Below, in pieces: positions 25,660-33,287 of a stretch of 37,167 nt of DNA. The DNA lies in NCBI GenBank assembly GCA_017471945.1, contig JAFURH010000012.1:1-37167 (forward strand), read 5' to 3'. Position 1 is the stretch's first letter. Each line of letters starts with the position of its first letter. Source of the DNA: Clostridia bacterium (lineage in GTDB: Bacteria > Bacillota > Clostridia > Christensenellales > Borkfalkiaceae). The position numbers were made by a program, and so were the translations under genes. The notes under the pieces were generated by a model. The model made no database searches and was not told the DNA's origin. It saw only the letters and a program-made list of their open reading frames with translations.

Positions 25660-26370
25660 ATGACAATATCGTCAGAAGTTCAACAGATGTTCTGCGTTGC
25701 AAAAGGCGCAGGCGTCGCGCGTCACCAAAACGCCGCTATTCCCGAAGAAGGCAAATGGATTCACGCGAAAGAAATCAAAGACATCAGCGGTTTTACGCAC
25801 GGTGTCGGCTGGTGTGCGCCTCAGCAGGGCGCGTGTAAACTCTCTTTGAATATCAAAGAGGGCATCATTCAGGAAGCGCTCGTGGAAACGATCGGCTGTT
25901 CGGGTATGACCCATTCGGCGGCTATGGCTGCGGAAATTCTTCCCGGCAAAACGCCTTTGGAAGCGCTTAATACCGACCTCGTTTGCGACGCGATCAATAC
26001 CGCAATGAGAGAACTCTTCCTGCAAATCGTATACGGTCGTTCGCAGTCCGCGTTCTCCGACGACGGGCTTTCTGTCGGCGCAGGTCTTGAAGACCTCGGT
26101 AAAGGCCACCGTTCGCAGGTCGGCACGATGTATTCCACCCTTCAAAAAGGCGTTAGATACCTTGAAATGGCGGAAGGCTACGTCACCCGTCTGGCGCTCG
26201 ACGCGAACAACGAAGTGATCGGCTACGAATTCGTTTCGCTCGGCAAAATGACCGACTTCATTAAGAAGGGCTTAGAACCCAACGAAGCGTACGCGAAAGC
26301 GATGGGTCACTACGGCAGATTCTCTGCCGAACAGGGCGCGGTGAAATTCATCGATCCCCGTAAGGAATAA
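25660..26370 (+). CDS. IscU/NifU-like iron-sulfur scaffold-related protein of unknown role
   Basis: A 236-residue protein. Residues ~45-105 follow the IscU/NifU N-terminal pattern: WCAPQQGACKLSL (Cys52, Cys59) sits where IscU has its first cluster cysteine, and IGCSGMTHSAAMAAEILPGKTPLEAL (Cys80) matches the second (IscU GCGSAIASSS...GKT). The third IscU cysteine has no obvious counterpart. The C-terminal ~130 residues are unlike IscU. ATG 25660 is chosen because GGAGG lies nine bases upstream. It shares an operon with the GGGTGRT protein, 17 bases apart. Codon choice looks optimised in both genes, suggesting high expression. An iron-sulfur or sulfur-transfer role is inference. Confidence 0.7.
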   Translation: MTISSEVQQMFCVAKGAGVARHQNAAIPEEGKWIHAKEIKDISGFTHGVGWCAPQQGACKLSLNIKEGIIQEALVETIGCSGMTHSAAMAAEILPGKTPLEALNTDLVCDAINTAMRELFLQIVYGRSQSAFSDDGLSVGAGLEDLGKGHRSQVGTMYSTLQKGVRYLEMAEGYVTRLALDANNEVIGYEFVSLGKMTDFIKKGLEPNEAYAKAMGHYGRFSAEQGAVKFIDPRKE

Positions 26371-26387
26371 TAGAGGAGGACAAGCAA

Positions 26388-27389
26388 ATGGCATTATTTG
26401 AAGGTTACGAAAGAAGAATCGAAAAAATCAACGGCGTACTTGCCGAATACGGTATCTCTTCTATTGAAGAATGTAAAGAAATCTGCCTTGCAAAAGGCGT
26501 TGACTGCGATAAGATCGTAAGAGGCACGCAGCCGATCTGCTTCGAAAACGCAGTTTGGGCGTACACCGTAGGCGCGGCGATCGCGATCAAAAAAGGTTGC
26601 GTAAAGGCGGCTGACGCGGCGGCTGCGATCGGTATCGGTTTACAGGCGTTCTGTATTCCCGGTTCGGTTGCGCAAAACCGTTTGGTAGGTCTCGGACACG
26701 GCAACTTGGGCGAAATGCTCCTTTCCGAAAGCACCGAATGTTTCTGCTTCCTTGCAGGTCACGAATCCTTCGCGGCTGCAGAAGGCGCTATCTCCATCGC
26801 GCAGAACGCGAACAAGGTCAGAAAGAACCCGCTTCGCGTTATTTTGAACGGTCTTGGTAAAGACGCGGCGTATATCATTTCCAGAATCAACGGCTTCACC
26901 TTCGTGGAAACGGAATTCGACCACGCGAGCGAAACGGTGAAGGTCGTCTACGAAAAGGCGTTCTCCGACGGTCCTCGAGCGAAGGTTAAGTGTTACGGCG
27001 CAGACTCCGTATCCGAAGGCGTTGCGATTATGAAGCTCGAAAACGTAGGCGTTTCCATCACGGGTAACTCCACGAACCCTACCCGCTTCCAGCATCCCGT
27101 TGCAGGCACGTACAAGAAATGGTGCACCGAAAACGGCGTGAAATACTTCTCCGTTGCTTCGGGAGGCGGTACAGGCAGAACGCTCCACCCCGACAATATG
27201 GCGGCAGGTCCTGCTTCCTACGGTATGACCGACACGATGGGTCGTATGCATTCCGACGCGCAGTTCGCAGGTTCATCCTCCGTGCCCGCGCACGTAGAAA
27301 TGATGGGCTTGATCGGTATGGGTAACAACCCTATGGTCGGTGCGACGGTAGCGGTTGCGGTTGCAGTCGAAGAAGCGATGAAAGCGTAA
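26388..27389 (+). CDS. Conserved protein with GGGTGRT motif, function unknown
   Basis: A 333-residue soluble protein with no signal peptide or membrane helix. The diagnostic stretch is SGGGTGRTLHPDN (258-270). I recall a family simply named GGGtGRT protein after this motif; no activity is assigned. Visible features are ten cysteines, several clustered (29, 33, 40, 51; 118 and 120), glycine-rich segments (GIGIGLQAF; GLGHGNLGEM) and an Ala/Val-rich C-terminus. An AGAGGAGG site precedes the ATG. It is the second gene of the operon and ends at a strong terminator. The partner's scaffold-like cysteines and its own cysteine content suggest a metal or sulfur connection, but this is inference only. 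Confidence 0.75.
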   Translation: MALFEGYERRIEKINGVLAEYGISSIEECKEICLAKGVDCDKIVRGTQPICFENAVWAYTVGAAIAIKKGCVKAADAAAAIGIGLQAFCIPGSVAQNRLVGLGHGNLGEMLLSESTECFCFLAGHESFAAAEGAISIAQNANKVRKNPLRVILNGLGKDAAYIISRINGFTFVETEFDHASETVKVVYEKAFSDGPRAKVKCYGADSVSEGVAIMKLENVGVSITGNSTNPTRFQHPVAGTYKKWCTENGVKYFSVASGGGTGRTLHPDNMAAGPASYGMTDTMGRMHSDAQFAGSSSVPAHVEMMGLIGMGNNPMVGATVAVAVAVEEAMKA

Positions 27390-27401
27390 AATTTATCAAT
27401 T

Positions 27402-27438
27402 AAAAAAAGGGCTTACGGTAAACGTAGGTCCTTTTTTG
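27402..27438 (+). terminator. Strong terminator after the GGGTGRT gene
   Basis: A long stem of about 15 pairs: AAAAAAGG with CCTTTTTT outside, CTTACG with CGTAGG inside, including wobble pairs. Confidence 0.88.
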
Positions 27439-27473
27439 GTTGAATATTCAATATTTTTGGTTAAAAAGAGAAA

Positions 27474-27502
27474 TTGAAGATTGTAGAAAATTATGTTAAA
27501 AT
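27474..27502 (+). promoter_or_regulatory. Promoter for the phosphatase lipoprotein
   Basis: TTGAAG (27474-27479), a 17-base spacer, then TAAAAT (27497-27502) with TGT upstream. Confidence 0.7.
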
Positions 27503-27532
27503 AAAATTATCAAAGCAAAGGAGTAATTTTAT

Positions 27533-28729
27533 ATGACTAAGCAAAAAGCGTTTAAAAGGTTGGCGTGCATGTTGGCTTCGTTGTTCGTCGCGGGAGCGAC
27601 GGCTTGCGATAAAGAGAAAGAGTACGAGCTGGAAATTTACTTACCGGAAACAAAAATGGCGATTGTACACGAAAAGGTTTCGGAGTATTTACAAGCAGAC
27701 TTTGAAGAAAGCTACGAGCTTGTGAGTACGAATAAAAATCAGCACGCGGCGGCGCAATATTCCTATTTGAGCTTTGGCGGTAAATATTGCTCTGAATATA
27801 AAATTCGGGTTTCGCAGGATAAGAAATTTAAAAATTATTTCGATTTGTTTTTCGCTCCTCAAACGGAGCTTACAAAATATACCGTTAATCTCCGTATTTT
27901 GATTCCGAATACGAAATATTATGTAAAAGTAATGGCTTTGGAAGATCCTTCCATTTGTTCTAAAGTGGAAAGTTTTGTGACGGAGGATTGCGTTGTTCGC
28001 CCGCTTGACATTACGGATACAGATAATTTTAACGGACCGAAAAACGTCCGCGACGTCGGCGGGTGGAGTACGAACGACGGTAAGAAAATTAAGTACGGAA
28101 TGATTTATCGCGGAACGTATCTTAATCAACGTTCGGGGGATAACGACCCGATTAAGCTTCGCGAATACGGTCGATACATAATGAAAAATTGTTTGGGAAT
28201 CAAAACGGAAGTCGATTTGCGTACGTCGGGAAAAGACGACGTGGACTCAAACGCCGTTGAAAAAACGCCTCAAACGGTAAACATGATTTCGCCTAAATAT
28301 CCTTATTATAAACTCACTTTACTGCAATACGACGACCTTTGGATCCCCGTTTATCAAGAAACTTGCGAAACGAGTTTAAAAGCTTTCTTTGCATTACTCG
28401 CTGATGAAACGCAATATCCAATGTACGTGCATTGTAATCAAGGTGCAGATAGAACGGGAACGCTCTTTTATCTTTTGGAAGGATTGCTTGGAGTGTCGTA
28501 TGAAGACGCGGTACGAGATTTTGAGTTGACAAGCTTCTCGATTAGCGGCTTGCGGCTTCGCGACGAGGAGCAACCCGTCTTTGGAAACCATGTTCGTTGG
28601 GGGATTATGCATAAAAAAATTATGACTTACGGAGAGACCTATCAAAGTGCGGTGGAAGCATATTTATTAAGTATAGGCGTAAGCTCCGAACAAATTAAAA
28701 AAATAAAAGATATTCTTTTAACGGATTAA
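27533..28729 (+). CDS. Tyrosine-phosphatase-family lipoprotein
   Basis: A predicted exported lipoprotein of 398 residues. The N-terminal signal ends at an AGATAC lipobox (Cys25). Residues ~40-155 look like a beta-rich, fibronectin-III-like domain. Residues ~165-398 match the bacterial tyrosine phosphatase family (Y_phosphatase3): NVRDVGGWSTNDGKKIKYGMIYRG (171-194) and the active-site P loop HCNQGADRTG (300-309) with nucleophile Cys301 and Arg307. The catalytic motif is intact. Being outside the membrane, it would act on surface or extracellular phosphoesters, possibly phosphoinositides or phosphotyrosine. The gene is AT-richer than its neighbours. AAAGGAG precedes the ATG. Confidence 0.85.
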   Translation: MTKQKAFKRLACMLASLFVAGATACDKEKEYELEIYLPETKMAIVHEKVSEYLQADFEESYELVSTNKNQHAAAQYSYLSFGGKYCSEYKIRVSQDKKFKNYFDLFFAPQTELTKYTVNLRILIPNTKYYVKVMALEDPSICSKVESFVTEDCVVRPLDITDTDNFNGPKNVRDVGGWSTNDGKKIKYGMIYRGTYLNQRSGDNDPIKLREYGRYIMKNCLGIKTEVDLRTSGKDDVDSNAVEKTPQTVNMISPKYPYYKLTLLQYDDLWIPVYQETCETSLKAFFALLADETQYPMYVHCNQGADRTGTLFYLLEGLLGVSYEDAVRDFELTSFSISGLRLRDEEQPVFGNHVRWGIMHKKIMTYGETYQSAVEAYLLSIGVSSEQIKKIKDILLTD

Positions 28730-28736
28730 CTATCGC

Positions 28737-28790
28737 GTAAAAAAGAGCGAGAAACTTTCTCGGAGTGGAAAATTTGGTGGACGCGAGAGG
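28737..28790 (-). repeat. Echo of the tRNA-Val 3' end plus a second terminator
   Basis: A 17-base exact copy of the tRNA-Val 3' end, including the CCA complement (TTGGTGGACGCGAGAGG at 28774-28790; original 28937-28953), lies 163 bases downstream of the gene on the minus strand. It is followed on that strand by a hairpin (CGAGAA/TTCTCG, 28748-28762) and T6, a second terminator. The interval 28791-28907 contains a CTCCG/CGGAG dyad and no credible gene. Confidence 0.75.
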
Positions 28791-28907
28791 AATTTTGTAA
28801 AAAAAAGTGTCGTCGCTCGCCAACAAAGCGTAAGGATTGAGTTTGACTGTTATTCGCTCCTCGCACGAACCTCCGATAACGCGGAGTTTCTCATTAATCT
28901 CGCGCAC

Positions 28908-28935
28908 AAAAAACACACCCATCAAGGGTGTGTTT
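28908..28935 (-). terminator. Terminator directly after tRNA-Val
   Basis: Perfect AAACACACCC/GGGTGTGTTT stem with a five-base loop; the minus strand continues with T residues. Confidence 0.88.
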
Positions 28936-28937
28936 GT

Positions 28938-29014
<77 letters not shown>

Positions 29015-29030
29015 GAATTCTTACTGTGTC

Positions 29031-29059
29031 ATTATATCAAATAAAACGAAAATCGTCAA
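29031..29059 (-). promoter_or_regulatory. Promoter for tRNA-Val
   Basis: On the minus strand TTGACG (29054-29059), a 17-base spacer, TATAAT (29031-29036). Confidence 0.88.
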
Positions 29060-29123
29060 TAGTTTTTTATCGGTATTTTGCAAAATTTTGAAAATATCCG
29101 CAAAAAAATTTTCTTATCCCACG

Positions 29124-29164
29124 CGCTTCGAAGCGTTGACTTTTTTTCGAAAAAACAATATAAT
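29124..29164 (+). promoter_or_regulatory. Promoter for the ZIP transporter with adjoining palindrome
   Basis: TTGACT (29136-29141), 17 bases, TATAAT (29159-29164). A perfect 12-base palindrome CGCTTCGAAGCG (29124-29135) abuts the -35 and could be an operator. Confidence 0.75.
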
Positions 29165-29199
29165 GAATATAAGGACGAAAGACGTTTACGGAGGAAAAA

Positions 29200-29982
29200 A
29201 TGGTCTTAACCGTTTTATTAGGGATATTCTTGCCGTTTATCGGTACTACGTTGGGTGCGGGAACGGTGTTTTTGCTCAAAAACAAACTCGATCGTAGGAT
29301 CCAGAAATTTCTGCTCGGCTTTGCTTCGGGCGTTATGGTCGCGGCATCCGTTTGGTCGCTGATCATTCCGGCGGCAGAACTTGCGTTGGAGGCGGGACAA
29401 CCCGAATGGTTGCCGCCCGCGGTCGGCGTTGCGCTCGGTATGATCGCGCTGTTTCTGCTCGACACCTTCGTGCCGCACCAGCACGTGAATTCCGATTGTC
29501 CCGAAGGAAAAAAATGTTCTCTCGGTAAAAATAAATTACTGTTTTTATCGGTGACCTTGCATAACGCCCCCGAAGGTATGGCGGTTGGCGCGGTCTTTGC
29601 GGGGATTTTGGCTTCGGGTGCGCCGATCTCGCTTGCGGCGGCGTTTTCGCTTTCCATCGGGATCGCGCTTCAGAACTTCCCCGAAGGGGCGATCATTTCG
29701 TTGCCGCTGAAAGCCGAGGGGATGAGCAAACCCCGTTCGTTTCTCTACGGTGCAGGTTCGGGAATCGTAGAGCCGATCGCAGCGGGCTTGACGATCTTGT
29801 TTTCGTCGCTGATATTGCCCGTTTTGCCGTATCTTTTAGCGTTTGCGGCGGGCGCGATGCTTTACGTGGTCGTGGAAGAACTCATACCCGAATCGCAGGA
29901 CGGCGAACATTCCAATATTGCGACGATAGGTTTTTTGCTTGGCTTCGTTTTAATGATGGTCTTGGATATGGCTTTGGGGTAA
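29200..29982 (+). CDS. ZIP-family divalent metal (zinc) transporter
   Basis: A polytopic membrane protein of 260 residues with about eight helices, of the GufA/ZupT branch. The metal-binding motifs HNAPEG (121-126) and QNFPEG (158-163) are intact on helices 4 and 5. A His/Cys-containing loop HQHVNSDCPEGKKC (93-106) precedes helix 4 and may sense or deliver metal. These carriers usually import Zn or Fe into the cytoplasm. GGAGG precedes the ATG. It is co-transcribed with the Lrp/AsnC regulator 12 bases downstream. Confidence 0.9.
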   Translation: MVLTVLLGIFLPFIGTTLGAGTVFLLKNKLDRRIQKFLLGFASGVMVAASVWSLIIPAAELALEAGQPEWLPPAVGVALGMIALFLLDTFVPHQHVNSDCPEGKKCSLGKNKLLFLSVTLHNAPEGMAVGAVFAGILASGAPISLAAAFSLSIGIALQNFPEGAIISLPLKAEGMSKPRSFLYGAGSGIVEPIAAGLTILFSSLILPVLPYLLAFAAGAMLYVVVEELIPESQDGEHSNIATIGFLLGFVLMMVLDMALG

Positions 29983-29994
29983 GGAGAAGAAAAT

Positions 29995-30465
29995 ATGAAA
30001 AAAACGGAAATACAAATGATCAACGCCGTTGACGAAACGGATCTGCAAATTTTGTCCCTGCTTCGGGATAACGCGCGCATTTCTTTAAAAGCGATCGCGG
30101 AGCAAACCTACCTTTCTTCTACGGCGATTGCCGCCCGTATTGAAAAGCTCGAAAGAAACGGCTACATTGAAGGCTACTACACTCGCGTCAATTCGGGTTC
30201 GTTCGGACTTACGATCAAAGCCTACATCTCCTTGGAGGTCGAGCCGATTCAAAAACAAGAGTTCTATCCGTATATCCGTTCCTGCCCGAACGTAGTGGAG
30301 TGTGATTGCGTGACGGGCGACTATTCGATGCTGATCAAAGTCGTGTTTGCTTCTACGACCGAGCTCGACCGTTTTATCGGTGAATTGCAACATTTCGGAA
30401 AGACCAAAACGCAGATCGTGTTTTCGACTCCCGTCGAACACCGCGACGTTTTTCCGATTCGCTGA
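29995..30465 (+). CDS. Lrp/AsnC-family transcriptional regulator
   Basis: A 156-residue DNA-binding protein. It has an N-terminal winged helix (DETDLQILSLLRDNARISLKAIAEQTYLSSTAIAARIEKLERNGYIEGY, about 13-62) and a C-terminal RAM ligand domain (about 75-150). Family members form octamers and usually sense amino acids. AAGGAG precedes the ATG. Pairing with a ZIP transporter is unusual; the palindrome at that operon's promoter is a candidate target. The ligand cannot be predicted. Confidence 0.92.
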   Translation: MKKTEIQMINAVDETDLQILSLLRDNARISLKAIAEQTYLSSTAIAARIEKLERNGYIEGYYTRVNSGSFGLTIKAYISLEVEPIQKQEFYPYIRSCPNVVECDCVTGDYSMLIKVVFASTTELDRFIGELQHFGKTKTQIVFSTPVEHRDVFPIR

Positions 30466-30468
30466 AAT

Positions 30469-30484
30469 CCTTTATTTATAAAGG
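30469..30484 (+). other. Small hairpin after the Lrp gene
   Basis: CCTTTA-TTTA-TAAAGG forms a perfect 6-bp hairpin but has no adjacent T tract. Near-identical sequence with a weaker stem occurs at about 161-176. Confidence 0.4.
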
Positions 30485-30522
30485 GTTGACCGTTTTTTAT
30501 AGCCCGTCAAAAAATAAACGAC

Positions 30523-30538
30523 GGTTTCACGTGAAACT
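30523..30538. promoter_or_regulatory. parS-like ParB binding site
   Basis: GGTTTCACGTGAAACT matches the bacterial parS consensus TGTTTCACGTGAAACA at 14 of 16 positions; only the two outermost bases differ and the inner 14-base palindrome is perfect. It is intergenic, between convergent genes. ParB/Spo0J loads at such sites for chromosome segregation. Confidence 0.8.
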
Positions 30539-30550
30539 TAAATGCTCGCT

Positions 30551-30587
30551 AAAAACGCCTCGAAACTGATAGTTCGAGGCGTTTTTT
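30551..30587. terminator. Bidirectional terminator between Lrp and PadR genes
   Basis: A 14-bp perfect stem AAAAACGCCTCGAA/TTCGAGGCGTTTTT with an eight-base loop. It serves the plus-strand regulator gene and the convergent minus-strand gene. Confidence 0.92.
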
Positions 30588-30592
30588 ATAAA

Positions 30593-33070
30593 TTATTTTT
30601 GGATCGCTTGTGAAGCAAAGAGGTGATAGAATACTGCAAAGAACAGAATATTCAAGAGATAGATAACGGGTACTACGATCATCGAAAGCAGGTTTTGCGT
30701 GACCGCGAGGTCTACTTTCAAAATCACGGCGATCATCGAAACGACGATCAAGCAGATCACGAACAGGATCGCTGCGGTAAGGAAATAGGAGGCGTGTTTG
30801 CTCCGTTTTGCCTGTGCGTGGAAGCCGTTCGCCCAAAGGCACGCGCAAACGATAAAGAGAATTGCCGCCGCAACGCAGGCGCAGATAGGATACCAAACGG
30901 TGATGCCCAGCTGTTCTTTCAGAAAGAACGCCGCGATACTTTCAAGCGCTACGATACAAAGAACGATCAACGCCGATTTGAACAGGGAAAGTCCTTTATT
31001 GAAAGTGGCGACCGTGCCGTTTTGTTTTACGGGCGCGGGTTGCTTAGCGTTTGTTGAAGTTAGGTTTCCTGCCGTATTGATACGGATACCTTCCGCGGAC
31101 GCCCGTTCGTGGAGATCGCCGAAGTTAATAACGGAAGGATTTCCCGTTTCTTCCTGTAACGTGGGAGCGGGGGATTGATAGGGAGAAGCGTTAGCATACC
31201 CGTTCACGCCGAAGGCAGGATTTGCCGTGTACGCCGCGTATTGTTTTGCGTTAAACTCGCGGATCGCGTTGTTTAAGTGATTTTCGCGGTTTGCAAGGTC
31301 AATTTCACGGGCGCGAAGATCGGCGATTTTTAAGTCGATTTCCTGCGCCTGACGGCTTAATTCAAGCGATAAATCCGCATTTCGTTTTTCCGTTTCGGCG
31401 TTCGTTCGCTGTGTTTCCGCTTTTTGGTTTTCAAAGGCGGAAATTTTTTCGTCCAGTTCGGCTTTTCTCGCTTCGTATTCCGCGGCAAGGGTAGTTTGCG
31501 TAATTTTAACGGAATCCAATTCGTCTTTTTGCGTGCAAAGCTTTTCCGTATCCGCTTTTAAGCTCGCGCTTTGCGAAAGATATTCGTTCCATTTTTCTTG
31601 CAGATCGAATTCTTTTGCGGATAGCGCGTTTTTGCGCGCGATAAATTCCAACTGTTGTTGATTATATTGATTTTGCCGAAGCGTAAATTCCCGTTGTCTT
31701 TCCGCAAGAATTTCGTTTTCTTCGCGCAACCTTTCCGTTTGCGTTAAAATCGCCTGTTCGCGAAGGGCAAGTTCTTCTTTTTGTCTTTCGATTTCCTCCG
31801 AAGAAGCGTCGGCTCTCGTTTTTTGGCTTTCAACGCTACGCGTTTTTTCTTCCAACTGATATTCTTTTTGCGAAAGAAGATAGCTTTTTTCCTCTAATTT
31901 CGCACGTTCGGTTTTCAGAGTTTCGCGTTCCTCAGCCAAAACTTCCTTTTCTCGTTCGAGAAGCGCTTGCTTTTCTTCGATGGCTGCGTACTCCGATTTT
32001 AAAGAATCGTGTTCTACTTCCAGCGTTTCCGTTTTGTCGAGCAAAGCGGAACGTTCGCTTTCAAAACTTGCTTTGGCTTCATTCAGTTGTGCTTCTCTCT
32101 CGGTAAGACGTTGCTTTTCTTGTTCTAAAATCGTCTGTTCGGACTGGATCTTGGAAAGTAGGGCGTAGTTTTCGGAAAGCTTGTCCGTGAGTTGTTGTTT
32201 CATCGCGGAAATTTCCTGATTTTTCGCCTCTAATTCGTTCTCTTTTGCACGGGTCTGCGTTTTTGCCGATGCAAGCTCTTCCGATTGCCTTTGCAACAGT
32301 TCTTTTAAAGTGAGGATTTCGTTTTGACGATCGGTCAATACCTCTTTCGTCTCCGTAATTTCCCGCTCTTTCGTTAACAGCTCGGCTTCTTTTGCTTCGA
32401 TTTCGATCTGACGGGTTTCCGCGAGTCGTTGCTGTTCTTCCAGCTTCGCCTTTTGTTCGCTCAACTGTTCCTTTAATTCGTTGAAATCGGATTTTTGCGT
32501 GCTCAGCGAGGAGCTTTGCACGGAGAGGAGCGAGCGCTCCCTTTGCAGCTCGTTTTTAAGCGCGTTCAACGCCGTCTTTTCTTCCTCTAAGGCGGCTTCT
32601 CTTGCCGCGAGCGCACGTTTGAGCTCGGTAAGCTCCGTCTGCTTTTCCGTGATAAACGAGAAATCGTAGTGGGCGTTCCCGTCGGAAATCAAGCTGTCGA
32701 TGATCGTGCGCGAATACTCCCATTCGGAAAGATTGCGCTCCGTCACTTCCTTGCCCGCATCCGTCAAACGGAAATATTTTCTGCGCCCGCCGTTGGAAAA
32801 ATCACCGTAATACGAATCGACGTATTTAAGAGATTCCAACCGCTTTAACGCGCTGTATAGGGTGGGCTGTTTTAACGAATAAAGCCCGCCGCTTTTCTTT
32901 TCGATCTCGTCGATGATTTCGTAACCGTATTTGTCGCCGTCGTATAAACTGCGCAAAATGATCGTGTTGATATGTCCGCGTATCAGATCGGAGCTGATCC
33001 CGAGGTTTTGCTCTTCGCCACCGGTCAAAGTATTATCTTCGTCAGACATAATAGCGTTTTTGCCGTCCAT
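30593..33070 (-). CDS. PadR-type regulator fused to a giant coiled coil and four membrane helices
   Basis: An 825-residue protein in three parts. Residues ~20-115 form a PadR winged-helix domain (LIRGHINTIILRSLYDGDKYGYEIIDEIEKK; GLYSLKQPTLYSALKRLESLKYV; GGRRKYFRLTDAG). About 550 residues of almost unbroken Glu/Lys/Gln/Leu/Ala-rich coiled coil follow. After a Pro/Asn-rich spacer (about 635-690), four hydrophobic helices end the protein. I chose the ATG at 33070 since AAGGAG lies upstream; the frame extends 21 codons further without a ribosome site. PadR proteins are normally ~110-200 residues and soluble. This one would hold its DNA-binding head on a long stalk from the membrane, so its role may be structural or nucleoid-tethering as well as regulatory. 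Confidence 0.85.
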   Translation of the reverse strand: MDGKNAIMSDEDNTLTGGEEQNLGISSDLIRGHINTIILRSLYDGDKYGYEIIDEIEKKSGGLYSLKQPTLYSALKRLESLKYVDSYYGDFSNGGRRKYFRLTDAGKEVTERNLSEWEYSRTIIDSLISDGNAHYDFSFITEKQTELTELKRALAAREAALEEEKTALNALKNELQRERSLLSVQSSSLSTQKSDFNELKEQLSEQKAKLEEQQRLAETRQIEIEAKEAELLTKEREITETKEVLTDRQNEILTLKELLQRQSEELASAKTQTRAKENELEAKNQEISAMKQQLTDKLSENYALLSKIQSEQTILEQEKQRLTEREAQLNEAKASFESERSALLDKTETLEVEHDSLKSEYAAIEEKQALLEREKEVLAEERETLKTERAKLEEKSYLLSQKEYQLEEKTRSVESQKTRADASSEEIERQKEELALREQAILTQTERLREENEILAERQREFTLRQNQYNQQQLEFIARKNALSAKEFDLQEKWNEYLSQSASLKADTEKLCTQKDELDSVKITQTTLAAEYEARKAELDEKISAFENQKAETQRTNAETEKRNADLSLELSRQAQEIDLKIADLRAREIDLANRENHLNNAIREFNAKQYAAYTANPAFGVNGYANASPYQSPAPTLQEETGNPSVINFGDLHERASAEGIRINTAGNLTSTNAKQPAPVKQNGTVATFNKGLSLFKSALIVLCIVALESIAAFFLKEQLGITVWYPICACVAAAILFIVCACLWANGFHAQAKRSKHASYFLTAAILFVICLIVVSMIAVILKVDLAVTQNLLSMIVVPVIYLLNILFFAVFYHLFASQAIQK

Positions 33071-33144
33071 AGTATTCTCCTTGGTAAAATTATAAGATTT
33101 TAAAGGATTTTTTCCTATATATTTCTCCTTCATAGTATCTTACA

Positions 33145-33179
33145 TAAAGTATTATACTACAAATACTTTAATAAGTCAA
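33145..33179 (-). promoter_or_regulatory. Promoter of the PadR fusion gene with overlapping operator
   Basis: On the minus strand TTGACT (33174-33179), 17 bases, TATAAT (33151-33156). A perfect inverted repeat TAAAGTAT/ATACTTTA (33145-33152 and 33163-33170, 10-base gap) straddles the -10 box. This arrangement fits autorepression, common for PadR genes. Confidence 0.75.
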
Positions 33180-33252
33180 TTCTTTTGCGGAAAAATTATT
33201 GCGGCGCGTGGAAATTTTTGTTAAAAAAGAAGCGGAATGTGCTTTTGGAAAA

Positions 33253-33281
33253 TTGACATTTTTTGTAAAAAAGAGTATAAT
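33253..33281 (+). promoter_or_regulatory. Promoter of the thioesterase gene, producing a leaderless mRNA
   Basis: Perfect TTGACA (33253-33258), 17 bases, perfect TATAAT (33276-33281). The ATG at 33288 begins seven bases after the -10, exactly where transcription should start. Confidence 0.85.
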
Positions 33282-33287
33282 ACGACT

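Noticed and set aside
30593-33070. SMC/MukB-type condensin call for the coiled-coil protein
   Set aside because: No Walker A or signature ATPase head; it has a PadR winged helix and membrane helices instead.
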